The notes under the pieces were generated by a model that made no database searches, was not told the origin of the DNA, and saw only the letters and a program-made list of their open reading frames with translations. A stretch of 64,000 bases of DNA from Acetobacteraceae bacterium ESL0709 (lineage in GTDB: Bacteria; Pseudomonadota; Alphaproteobacteria; Acetobacterales; Acetobacteraceae). Below, in pieces: positions 8,879 to 16,714 of this stretch; within the stretch, counting starts at the first letter, position 1, and every line of letters starts with the position of its first letter. Made by a program: the position numbers and the translations under genes. The stretch is taken from assembly GCA_029433415.1 (NCBI GenBank), contig JAQTIA010000003.1:1082501-1146500 (forward strand), in the 5' to 3' direction.

Positions 8879-9523
8879 TCAGGGATGATCCTTTGGGTAA
8901 TGCTTAAGCGTGTATTCCTTTTGACAGACCAGACGTACATTGCCTTTATCAAGTGAATAAAACCTTACATAAGACCCCAGCTTGCCTTTAGGAAAAAATA
9001 ATATGTAATAAATATAAGGTTTCTTATGTATATATCCAAACTCGACATATCCTGCTGAGGCGTAAACTCCCTCTTCATGAAAATTTGTGCATATATCATC
9101 TATTCTAATGATAAGGTCGTCTGTAATACATTCTGCCGAACCTTGATTTCTGTGCGCAATATAAAGCGATTTCCCAATCTCTTTTATAAATAAGGAGGCA
9201 TCATTGTCAGGGTCATAACCATCATAATCCTCGTACTTACCCATACGAGAATAATCAAAGACAACACGACCTGGTCCTTTCCCTGCCAGTCTGTTATGCA
9301 TAATTTCAAGGTCACGGCCCCCTACAACCACTCCTGACTCCAAAGCCATTTTGGTCCAATGGGGCACAACCTGGCTGAGTGTCTTATAATACATCGTCGT
9401 AATGCGCTCTTTTGCACAATAGTCAAAGGGTTTTGCCAATGATGGCAAAGGAGACAAAATCAAAAGAAATGATAAAATAATAGGCCCGTTACGATTCATA
9501 ATTACCTCAATAACCCGATTCAA
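8879..9523 (-). CDS. Secreted protein, member 3 of a tandem paralogue trio
   Basis: Function not recognised. The 214-residue product has a signal peptide (ending SLAKP near residue 31) and then FDYCAKERI, the start shared by all three neighbours. Four cysteines remain in the mature part: the DYC motif, SAEC, DDIC and RLVC. Shared blocks are LAGKGPGRVVF, GYVEFGYIHKKPYIYY, VRFYSLDKGNVR and a closing CxKxYTL. It is separated from the second member by 180 bases. It is probably a small disulfide-bonded periplasmic or secreted protein. The DNA is clearly richer in AT than the flanking core genes. Confidence 0.7.
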   Translation of the reverse strand: MNRVIEVIMNRNGPIILSFLLILSPLPSLAKPFDYCAKERITTMYYKTLSQVVPHWTKMALESGVVVGGRDLEIMHNRLAGKGPGRVVFDYSRMGKYEDYDGYDPDNDASLFIKEIGKSLYIAHRNQGSAECITDDLIIRIDDICTNFHEEGVYASAGYVEFGYIHKKPYIYYILFFPKGKLGSYVRFYSLDKGNVRLVCQKEYTLKHYPKDHP

Positions 9524-9703
9524 TATGAAACTTGTTTTTTATAGACTCTGAGTTTGTCTCTTATGAATTCGTCAGATATGGCCCACTTTTCCTCACATAT
9601 CGTTTTAAAGTGACTCTTCGTCAACACATAGAGTGTACTATATAAAACCGATGCCTTATCAGCATCATAACCGTCACTCCCTAAAGGATATCCAAATTAT
9701 ATC

Positions 9704-10360
9704 CTAATGGTCTACATATAGGTAAGGTTTTAAATAATCCGCGGAAAGTGTGTAAGTCTTTTTACATATCTTCCTGATATTTCCGTTCTCTAATGAGTAG
9801 AGCTCTACTGAAGACGCATTTTTTGTGTTTTTTTCATAATAAGACCAATACATATAATGCTTTTTGTTAATATATCCAAAATCTATTGATGATCCTCCCT
9901 CGAAGTCGTCCCGGTCATAATGATGATGCGTACAGACAAGATCAATAAAGTTTTTTACGTGTAAAATGCCTCCCTTCTTTTTTGCAATATCAATCGTAAC
10001 ACATTCCCCTGATCCGCCAACTGTGAGGATCATATAACTTTTCTTCCCCAAAGATATGACAGCGGGTTGCTCAATATCTTCATACATAAAACGTTCATCA
10101 GCCGGACTGAAAATGACCTTACCTCGTTCATGTTTCTGTAATGTAGCCACTATTTCGTCCATGTCATCACTCACTTCAAATGGCCACTCCAAACGCTGAC
10201 TAACCCAGCCGGGAACGTCCTTCTCTATAGTATTATCAGCCCCAAAAACGGCTCTAATACGCTTTACAGAACAATAATCAACCGTCTTTAGTGTCGCAAA
10301 AGCGGGAAATGTATATAAAGAAAGGAGAAAAAAAGCGAAAAATCTCATTTTCATGATCAT
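9704..10360 (-). CDS. Secreted protein, member 2 of a tandem paralogue trio
   Basis: Function not recognised. This 218-residue paralogue of its neighbours has a signal peptide (ending AFA, about residue 22) followed by VDYCSVKRI. It keeps all four cysteines: DYC, GEC, LVC and KIC. Shared blocks are IDFGYINKKHYMYW, VELYSLENGNIRKIC and the final KTYTL. Its start codon overlaps the stop of member 1 (10357-11028) by four bases (ATGA), so the two are translationally coupled. No enzymatic motif is visible. Confidence 0.7.
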   Translation of the reverse strand: MIMKMRFFAFFLLSLYTFPAFATLKTVDYCSVKRIRAVFGADNTIEKDVPGWVSQRLEWPFEVSDDMDEIVATLQKHERGKVIFSPADERFMYEDIEQPAVISLGKKSYMILTVGGSGECVTIDIAKKKGGILHVKNFIDLVCTHHHYDRDDFEGGSSIDFGYINKKHYMYWSYYEKNTKNASSVELYSLENGNIRKICKKTYTLSADYLKPYLYVDH

Positions 10361-11028
10361 TTGTTCAATTCGTTATAACGTTTCAGATCATTTTTTATCA
10401 GATCATCTGAAATCGTATATTTTCTGTCACATATTTTTTTAACATTTCCGTCGTCAAGAGCATATAATCTTACAAAAGAGCCATTTTCCTTATTCGCTGC
10501 ATAATAGATCGCATAAATATAAGGCTTATGATGTATATAGCCAAATTCTACATCACCACCTGATGTAAGTCCTGTGTACTCAATATGATTATTTGTATAA
10601 ATATCTCCTATAAGCTCAGTCACATGCAAGACGGTTCCTTTTTCCTTCGCTATATCAGCCGATACAAAAGCACCCGATCCTGTAATCAAGCTCACGAGAT
10701 AAGCAGACTTCCCCAGTGGAATGATTAAGGGGTCTTCAGCTGGCAAATCATTTGCTTCAGCGTATAAAATACTTTCCTCAGCAGGCTCAAAACTGACGCT
10801 TCCTGGTCCTTTCCCGGCCAGTCGACCCCGTATTTCCTCGTAACCTTTTCCTTGTAGCGATGCCGATTCTAACCTGACACTAACCCAGCCAGGAATGGTT
10901 TTTCCAAAATCATTATCACTGAAAACCGTAGCAACGCGGTCTTTCGAGCAATAATCAAAGGATTTTGCAGCCGCCAAAGCGGGTAGCGTATAAACACTGC
11001 ACAGAAAAGCGATAACCAGCGTCTTCAA
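10357..11028 (-). CDS. Secreted protein, member 1 of a tandem paralogue trio
   Basis: Function not recognised. The 223-residue product has a signal peptide (ending ALAAA, about residue 20) followed by FDYCSKDRV. It shares with its neighbours LAGKGPGSVSF, VEFGYIHHKPYIYA and VRLYALDDGNVKKIC. It retains only the first and last cysteines: the second is Phe (GAF) and the third Tyr (GDIY), so both middle cysteines are missing together. It is the first gene of the three in transcription order and overlaps the next by ATGA. Confidence 0.7.
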   Translation of the reverse strand: MKTLVIAFLCSVYTLPALAAAKSFDYCSKDRVATVFSDNDFGKTIPGWVSVRLESASLQGKGYEEIRGRLAGKGPGSVSFEPAEESILYAEANDLPAEDPLIIPLGKSAYLVSLITGSGAFVSADIAKEKGTVLHVTELIGDIYTNNHIEYTGLTSGGDVEFGYIHHKPYIYAIYYAANKENGSFVRLYALDDGNVKKICDRKYTISDDLIKNDLKRYNELNK

Positions 11029-11085
11029 TTAATATGCCCCTGCCATACGCGATTCACTGATCACAAACTGGCATGCGGTAACCAC

Positions 11086-11352
11086 TCATTCAATATTCAA
11101 GGGAAGGGCCACTTCAAATGCCAATGTACCGCGATAAAGAGGATTACTCATAATTTCTGCATAGGTAGAGGGAAAAGGGATTATTATACCATCAGCTTTC
11201 ATAATTTTAATATGACTTGCAAGAGTTTCCCGCGCCATGCGTTTGGCTTCAGCAACAGTCGCCCCAGCGGTCACACACCCGGGAAAGTCCGGGAAAATGA
11301 CACCATAATCTGTGCCTGTATCCTTGTTTATCAAGGCAATATATTCTGTCAT
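11086..11352 (-). CDS. HicB-family antitoxin, orphan and lacking the C-terminal DNA-binding part
   Basis: The 88-residue product is the HicB antitoxin core fold: YIALINKDTGTDYGVIFPDFPGC is a typical start (given here as one motif at residues 4-23, key residues Tyr17, Phe20, Pro21, Gly24 and Cys25), followed by an AEAKRMARETLASHI helix. Most chromosomal HicB proteins continue into a ribbon-helix-helix segment of roughly 40 more residues. Here the protein stops right after FEVALPLNIE, and the 19 codons read past the stop show no RHH pattern. No HicA toxin frame is present on either side. It may be a solitary regulator or a remnant. Confidence 0.75.
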   Translation of the reverse strand: MTEYIALINKDTGTDYGVIFPDFPGCVTAGATVAEAKRMARETLASHIKIMKADGIIIPFPSTYAEIMSNPLYRGTLAFEVALPLNIE

Positions 11353-11402
11353 AAATCTGCTTCTGGCTAACTGAAAAATATGTCCTCTCTAATTATAGAT
11401 TC

Positions 11403-12950
11403 CTAACGTGTCAGAACTGTGTTCTTTACCACATGCACAGCGAACTCTTTCAGATCTGCCTCCAGAGACCATTCCAGCCGCGCCTTCGCGTTATTACGGA
11501 GGTACGCTGCGCAAGACTTTGAAAGTCTGGCAAAGGGAACATCTGAAGCGCAAGCTCTCACTTTTTCCCCCAAATTACCATTTACCCACAAGGAGCGCCC
11601 TTCAATAAAGGACTGTTCAAGGGAATTCTGCGAGAAACGCACAAGATCGCTATATGCCAGACCATAGCGTTCAGCTGCCAGCGCATATTGCTCTGTCAAA
11701 TCCGTGCGAAAAACACCTCCATTGTCGCTGGTCAGGACAATGGGCACGCCTGCACGATAAAACATCATGAAAGGATGATTTCGACCTTTCATATTCGTCA
11801 GTAATTCATTGCGCGTCAGATTCAGCTCGAGAGCAATGGATTGGCGTGCCATCATGTCCATCACGTCAGCCCCGTTATCTTCAGAGGCCACATCCAGCCC
11901 TTGTGCAATACGGTTTGCCCCTGCAACGTGCAGTGCTGAATAAATATGCGATGAAAGATTCCCGGGAGGAACAAGACTGGCTGTCAGCTCTCCTGCTGGC
12001 AAGGCCAGCCTGATATCTTTATAAACACCATTAAGGAACCGGAACATTTCCATCTGGAGATCATATCCTGTCAATGCCCTCGGAGAGTCTTCGGCACCGG
12101 TGAAAGTCACGCCAACGAAATCGCGATTATCATGTGTGAGGAGATAACCAATCTCGAGTTCTGTAAAAACCATAATTGGCGCCATATTCCGTGATGCCTG
12201 AAAGAGATAGCGCACCTCAATATGACAGGCAGGGTCTTCATTTTTCTCTCCGCAGAGAAGGATACCCCGCGCTTGTGCCTCCATATCTGTAATATCCTGC
12301 TGGGCTTTTTGTGCCAGACCGGGAAGGGATTTCAGCAATTCTTCATGCACACGAGGCAGATCAGAGGGCTGGATGAGTTTCGGCTTTCCTTCGACAGAAA
12401 CAGTTGAACTGGCTACTGGTGCTACTGCAAACTCGACATAACTGACATTATTACGGGCAGCTTGTTTCATGGCCTCAGCCAGCATCTCGCCGCGATGAGA
12501 CTGCTCCGCTGCGGCAAAACGGTCGAACGCACCAAAAAAATGGTCATGGGCTGACCTGTCACCAACAGTCGGCACAAAATCACGCATGGACAGAGCCGCA
12601 ATCAGATGGCTCCAGCTTATGGGATCCTTCGGCAAAAGAGCTGCCGGCTGCTCATTATGAGTGGAAACACCACAGGAAGATGGCAAAATCCGTCCCATAT
12701 TAAGAGATACGCAGAGATCATCCTTCGCTGCCCAGTGCAAAAGCGTCTCGGCATACAGGGCCCCATTAAGCTGATTGTGCAGATCGCCGCCTTTGGGAAA
12801 AGCACGCAGAAACAACCTCAGACGCTGTGGATCCTGCCTGACATGATCATAAAGCTGACTGACATCCAGAGGTGCTGCCTGTACAGAAAAAGGCGACATT
12901 ATACTGATTAGAAGAAAAAGAAACGTTATGATCCTGTGAGACGTTTTCAT
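11403..12950 (-). CDS. Exported adenosine-deaminase homologue, probable pseudoenzyme
   Basis: Family: adenosine/AMP deaminase, exported subgroup. The start at 12950 (MKTSHR) is chosen because a normal Sec signal peptide follows directly (cleavage after VQA, about residue 25); a GTG at 13004 would add 18 residues ahead of it. The mature protein keeps the ADA framework but not the chemistry: the metal motif HxH reads HNQ (Gln60), HAGE reads PAGE (Pro318), the catalytic GHG reads AQG (Gln350), and the Asp pair of TDD reads SDN (Asn410). The first His, the Glu of AGE and the first Asp remain. The frame is uninterrupted over 515 codons. It probably does not deaminate adenosine; it may bind nucleosides. 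Confidence 0.85.
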   Translation of the reverse strand: MKTSHRIITFLFLLISIMSPFSVQAAPLDVSQLYDHVRQDPQRLRLFLRAFPKGGDLHNQLNGALYAETLLHWAAKDDLCVSLNMGRILPSSCGVSTHNEQPAALLPKDPISWSHLIAALSMRDFVPTVGDRSAHDHFFGAFDRFAAAEQSHRGEMLAEAMKQAARNNVSYVEFAVAPVASSTVSVEGKPKLIQPSDLPRVHEELLKSLPGLAQKAQQDITDMEAQARGILLCGEKNEDPACHIEVRYLFQASRNMAPIMVFTELEIGYLLTHDNRDFVGVTFTGAEDSPRALTGYDLQMEMFRFLNGVYKDIRLALPAGELTASLVPPGNLSSHIYSALHVAGANRIAQGLDVASEDNGADVMDMMARQSIALELNLTRNELLTNMKGRNHPFMMFYRAGVPIVLTSDNGGVFRTDLTEQYALAAERYGLAYSDLVRFSQNSLEQSFIEGRSLWVNGNLGEKVRACASDVPFARLSKSCAAYLRNNAKARLEWSLEADLKEFAVHVVKNTVLTR

Positions 12951-13018
12951 AAGCAGATATTGCAATTTCGGCTCGATCCACGCAAAGACGAAAAGGAAAA
13001 ACACCTTTTTAACAGAGG

Positions 13019-14092
13019 ATGAGTGTCCTGTCTCATAAACCCTACACGCTTGAAGAAAAAATTGAGGCTCAGGCTTATGATATAGGGTTCGATGCCATTG
13101 GCTTTTGTGAGGCGAATCTGGATCCTTCGATTGAAGCCGGTCTTCGTGCCTTTGTCGCCCGAAACTATCATGGTACGATGACGTGGATGGAAGAGCGTAT
13201 CGAACAGCGCGCCCAGCCCAAAGCCTTGTGGCCCGCCGTACGGAGCGTTATTTCTCTTGGTCTTTCTTACGCGCCGGGAAATGATGCTCTGGCCGGATTG
13301 CAGCAGAAAACATGCGGCAATATTTCGGTCTATGCCCGCAACAGAGACTATCACGATGTTATGAAAGGTATGCTTAAACAGCTTGCCCAGTCTGTCGTCA
13401 AATGGGGTGGAAACAGCACTGAAGTTAAAGTCTTTGTTGATACGGCCCCAGTAGCGGAACGTGATCTGGCTGAAAAAGCACGGCTTGGCTGGCGTGGCAA
13501 GCATGGCTGCCTCGTCTCACGCAATCACGGTTCATGGCTCTTTTTGGGAGAGATTTATACCAATCTCTCTCTCGCTCCTTCTTCCCCCAAAGGGGGCAAA
13601 TGTGGTTCATGTACGCGCTGTCTTGATTCATGCCCGACAGACGCTTTTCTGGAGCCGGGAAAGATGGACGCCCGACGCTGCATTTCGTATCTGACTATCG
13701 AATATAAAGGTTCTATCCCCCTGGAACTCCGTTCCAGGATAGGCAACCGGATTTATGGCTGTGATGATTGTATCGCCGTCTGCCCCTGGAACAATTTTGC
13801 GCAAACTGCCCGGACCCTTAAATTTCATGCCAGAGATGAAAATAGTGCTCCCTCCCTTGCTGAGCTGGTACAATTAGATGACACTACTTTCCGACAACGT
13901 TTTTCAGGCTCTCCGATCAAACGCATTGGACGTGACAGTTTTATCCGCAATGTCCTGATTGCCATCGGCAATTCCGGTGATAAAACACTTTACCCTTATG
14001 TAATTCCTGTCATGAAAGAAGAAAATCCTGTTCTGGCTGAAACAGCCTTATGGGCTGCTCGCCGGCTCGAAGTTCAGAAGACGTCATCATGA
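13019..14092 (+). CDS. queG: Epoxyqueuosine reductase
   Basis: Reduces epoxyqueuosine to queuosine in tRNA using cobalamin and two [4Fe-4S] clusters. At 357 residues it is close to the family's usual length. It shows FVDTAPVAERDLAEKA with the conserved catalytic Asp, the first ferredoxin-type cluster motif CGSCTRCLDSC (Cys195, 198, 201, 205) and the second CDDCIAVC (Cys248, 251, 255). It is divergent from the ADA-like gene. The SD-like AGAGG abuts the annotated ATG, so the exact start is uncertain. It is translationally coupled to the next gene (ATGA). Confidence 0.93.
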   Translation: MSVLSHKPYTLEEKIEAQAYDIGFDAIGFCEANLDPSIEAGLRAFVARNYHGTMTWMEERIEQRAQPKALWPAVRSVISLGLSYAPGNDALAGLQQKTCGNISVYARNRDYHDVMKGMLKQLAQSVVKWGGNSTEVKVFVDTAPVAERDLAEKARLGWRGKHGCLVSRNHGSWLFLGEIYTNLSLAPSSPKGGKCGSCTRCLDSCPTDAFLEPGKMDARRCISYLTIEYKGSIPLELRSRIGNRIYGCDDCIAVCPWNNFAQTARTLKFHARDENSAPSLAELVQLDDTTFRQRFSGSPIKRIGRDSFIRNVLIAIGNSGDKTLYPYVIPVMKEENPVLAETALWAARRLEVQKTSS

Positions 14093-14346
14093 GCGGACTG
14101 ATCAAACGCAGCATCACCATCTGCCGCCATCGCACCTCTATCGCACTGGAAAAAGAGTTCTGGGACATTCTTGAAGAAATGGCGCAACGCGAACAACTTT
14201 CCCTTGCTGCCCTGATCATAATGATCGACTCACGGCGCGCGCCGGATACTGGCCTTGCCTCTTCTTTAAGAGTAGCTGTTTTAAAGGACATATTGACGCG
14301 TCTGGCTCCATCAGAGCAAAATAAAAAGACCAACTATCTTCAATAA
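14089..14346 (+). CDS. Ribbon-helix-helix domain protein
   Basis: An 85-residue protein starting at the ATG that overlaps the queG stop (ATGA), preferred over an upstream frame extension that would lie inside queG. It reads SITICRHRTSIALEKEFWD, a beta strand followed by the RHH helices, matching the short alphaproteobacterial RHH family (Pfam RHH_4 type). It is probably a small DNA-binding regulator. Its target is unknown; coupling to queG is positional and does not show function. Confidence 0.75.
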   Translation: MSGLIKRSITICRHRTSIALEKEFWDILEEMAQREQLSLAALIIMIDSRRAPDTGLASSLRVAVLKDILTRLAPSEQNKKTNYLQ

Positions 14347-14353
14347 AAATACC

Positions 14354-14371
14354 CCTTCATGTTATTGAAGG
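14354..14371 (+). other. Small hairpin between the RHH gene and djlA
   Basis: CCTTCA-TGTTAT-TGAAGG forms a 6-bp stem with no T-run after it. It lies 22 bases before the djlA ATG, so it may affect translation initiation or be coincidental. Confidence 0.3.
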
Positions 14372-14392
14372 CCGTGCAGGACGGAGTATGTT

Positions 14393-15226
14393 ATGGCCGT
14401 ATGGGGAAAATTATTTGGTGGCGCTGCCGGATTTGTCGCAGGAGGGCCTGTTGGCGCTGCAATGGGATTTGCGCTGGGTCATCTCGCAGACACCAAAAGG
14501 CTTCTTGATGCCCCCACAGGGACATGGGGTACGCATTTCAAGACCAAGGGAAGTCCAGATCCCGATAATGCCGCCATGTTTACAGCCGCCAAGATGGCTT
14601 CCCTCCTCGGCAAGAACGACCAGCTTTTCGGGTTGGGCGTCATTGCGCTTAGCGCCAAGCTGGCTAAAATTGATGGTGTTGTCAATAAGGAAGAAATTCA
14701 GGCTTTCCGCACATGCTACCAGTTTCCACAGGAAAACCTGCCGGAAATTGGCAAGATTTTCGACCGTGCCCGTAACCGCACCGATGACTTTGAAATGTAC
14801 GCACAGGAGCTGGGGCAAGCTTATAAAAATAATCTTGCTCCCCTGGAAGGATTGCTGGGCTCACTATTCTACCTCGCTCGTGCCGACCTTCCCAAAGGTG
14901 CCCCTCTGACCCCACAGGAACTGGATTATCTACAACGCGTTCATAAGGCTTTTGGCCTGTCGCAGGCCGCCTGGGAACGTGCCGAGAGCGGACGCCCTCG
15001 TAGCGCTGCTTCGGAAGCCATCCCCGATGCCTACCGCATTCTCGGTGTTGCGCGTTCTGCAACCATTGAGGAAATTCGCATCCGCTGGCGCGTTTTGGTA
15101 CGGGAATATCATCCCGATATTCTGGCCCAGCGCTCCATGAGCGATCAGCAACGCCTTCAGGCACAAGAACGCGTGGCGAAAATCAATGCAGCCTGGGACC
15201 AGATAAAACGCGATCGAGGACTTTAA
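14393..15226 (+). CDS. djlA: DjlA-like co-chaperone (TerB-like plus J domain)
   Basis: A 277-residue DnaK co-chaperone. The order is a Gly/Ala-rich hydrophobic N-terminus (about residues 5-30) that may anchor or associate with the membrane, a TerB-like helical domain (about 55-165), and a C-terminal J domain (about 208-277) with the HPD tripeptide at 240-242 that stimulates DnaK ATPase. This is the E. coli DjlA architecture. An alternative frame at 14388-14909 is a shadow. The gene ends four bases into the convergent neighbour. Confidence 0.88.
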   Translation: MAVWGKLFGGAAGFVAGGPVGAAMGFALGHLADTKRLLDAPTGTWGTHFKTKGSPDPDNAAMFTAAKMASLLGKNDQLFGLGVIALSAKLAKIDGVVNKEEIQAFRTCYQFPQENLPEIGKIFDRARNRTDDFEMYAQELGQAYKNNLAPLEGLLGSLFYLARADLPKGAPLTPQELDYLQRVHKAFGLSQAAWERAESGRPRSAASEAIPDAYRILGVARSATIEEIRIRWRVLVREYHPDILAQRSMSDQQRLQAQERVAKINAAWDQIKRDRGL

Positions 15227-16689
15227 AGCAACCCTTCTAGCGTGGCCTTGACCCCATCACGCCTGATGGTATGACGGTAGCCTGTAATCTGCTCATCAAG
15301 CCTATTATGCGGTATGGTTTCCCATGCTTTGAAGGTCGGTAATTCGAGCGCTTTCCGGAAATTTTCGGAACGTGCCATAGACCACTCGGCGTCTGTATAG
15401 CCGGGTTCACGTGGTGTAAAAGACTGCCCTTTTTCATCAACGCCCTGTAAAAGTTCGAGATAGGAAGCCAGACCATAAGCGATACGTGTCAGGGGCTTTT
15501 TCTGTTCCAGAAGGGCCTTCACTGTCGGCCCCCAGAAAACCGGTATCTTGGACGCTCCATCACTGGCAACGCGTAATGTCTGATCCCTGATGGCAGGATT
15601 CAGAAAACGCTCAAGAAGGATATCTCTATAATCCTGCAATGAAACACCTTGTGGAGCTGTCAGAGTGGGAATGACGTCTTCATTCCAAAAAGCCATCAGA
15701 AGACGTCGCAAAAGCGGCTCACGCCCCAAGGCTTCATCCTTGATCTCATAACCCAACAAACGGGCAGAATAACATAACAGACCGTGAGACGCATTTAGCA
15801 TGCGGGTCTTGATTTGCTCATAGGGTGTAACATCCTTTACAAGCTGTACTCCCACTTTTTCCAGAGCTGGATGCGGATAGGGAAACTGATCTTCCACTAC
15901 CCATTGTGTAAAGGATTCTGTGAGAACCGGGAGGGCATCATCAAGCCCCGTCTTCTGACTCAGTTCGGCTATCCTTTCTGGCGTAATCATCGGTGTAATA
16001 CGATCCACCATCGCATTGGGAAAGGTCACATTCCGTTCAATCCACTCAGCCAGAGTGCTATTATAGCAACGTGCCAGGAACAAAATGATCTGCTTTGTGA
16101 TAAAGCCATTTTTCTGGAGATTGTCACAGGACAGGACGGTAAAACCCTGCTGATCATGATCCTTGCGCCACTGACATGCTGCGACAATATAGCCAAAGGC
16201 TGTAGCCGGGCTGAAAAGATGATCACGATCATGGCATAAACCCGGGTCATCTTCTCGCACACATTGTCTCTCAGCGTCGTAAGGATAGCCTCCTTCTGTC
16301 AGCGTCATAGATACAAGATGAAGGTCAGGAGCTGTCAGGATGCTCAGGACAGCCTGCGGATTATGCGGTGCAAGAATATAATCTTTCAAAGCACCGATAA
16401 TCCGCGTGTCATATGACCCATCTGACGATGCCTCACTCAGGGAATAAAGCCCGCCCTGTTGCCTTAATAGTGAGGCCTTTTCGCGTGCGGATGCATTATT
16501 GCGTAATCCAATGCCGATAATCCCCCATCTGGGATCGTCCTCCAGAAGCTGGTCTATATAAAAAGCCTCATGTGCCCTGAAGAAATTCCCTACGCCAAAA
16601 TGTACTATACCGGATTTCAGCATCCCCCGATCATAAGGCGGCGTATGAACAGAAGCAGGGTAATGAGAAAAATCGACCTGAGCCAGCAT
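15223..16689 (-). CDS. Mannitol dehydrogenase-family polyol dehydrogenase
   Basis: A long-chain NAD(P)-dependent polyol/uronate dehydrogenase of 488 residues. The N-terminal Rossmann domain begins at IVHFGVGNFFRAH (about residues 28-40) and the C-terminal domain carries the family active-site block KTRMLNASHGLL (Lys, Asn and His of the catalytic triad) near residue 300. The likely substrate is mannitol/fructose or another hexitol; fructuronate reductase is the main alternative. It overlaps djlA by four bases at the 3' ends. The upstream Do protease on the same strand is only 25 bases away, so the two may share a transcript. Confidence 0.85.
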   Translation of the reverse strand: MLAQVDFSHYPASVHTPPYDRGMLKSGIVHFGVGNFFRAHEAFYIDQLLEDDPRWGIIGIGLRNNASAREKASLLRQQGGLYSLSEASSDGSYDTRIIGALKDYILAPHNPQAVLSILTAPDLHLVSMTLTEGGYPYDAERQCVREDDPGLCHDRDHLFSPATAFGYIVAACQWRKDHDQQGFTVLSCDNLQKNGFITKQIILFLARCYNSTLAEWIERNVTFPNAMVDRITPMITPERIAELSQKTGLDDALPVLTESFTQWVVEDQFPYPHPALEKVGVQLVKDVTPYEQIKTRMLNASHGLLCYSARLLGYEIKDEALGREPLLRRLLMAFWNEDVIPTLTAPQGVSLQDYRDILLERFLNPAIRDQTLRVASDGASKIPVFWGPTVKALLEQKKPLTRIAYGLASYLELLQGVDEKGQSFTPREPGYTDAEWSMARSENFRKALELPTFKAWETIPHNRLDEQITGYRHTIRRDGVKATLEGLL

Positions 16690-16714
16690 AAGATCCCTCC
16701 TCGGGAACTGATAT

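Noticed and set aside
11041-11402. Search for a HicA toxin partner next to HicB
   Set aside because: No frame with a HicA-like double-stranded RNA-binding fold exists on either side.
14388-14909. Plus-strand frame of 173 codons
   Set aside because: Overlaps djlA in another frame; djlA has a J domain and a better layout.
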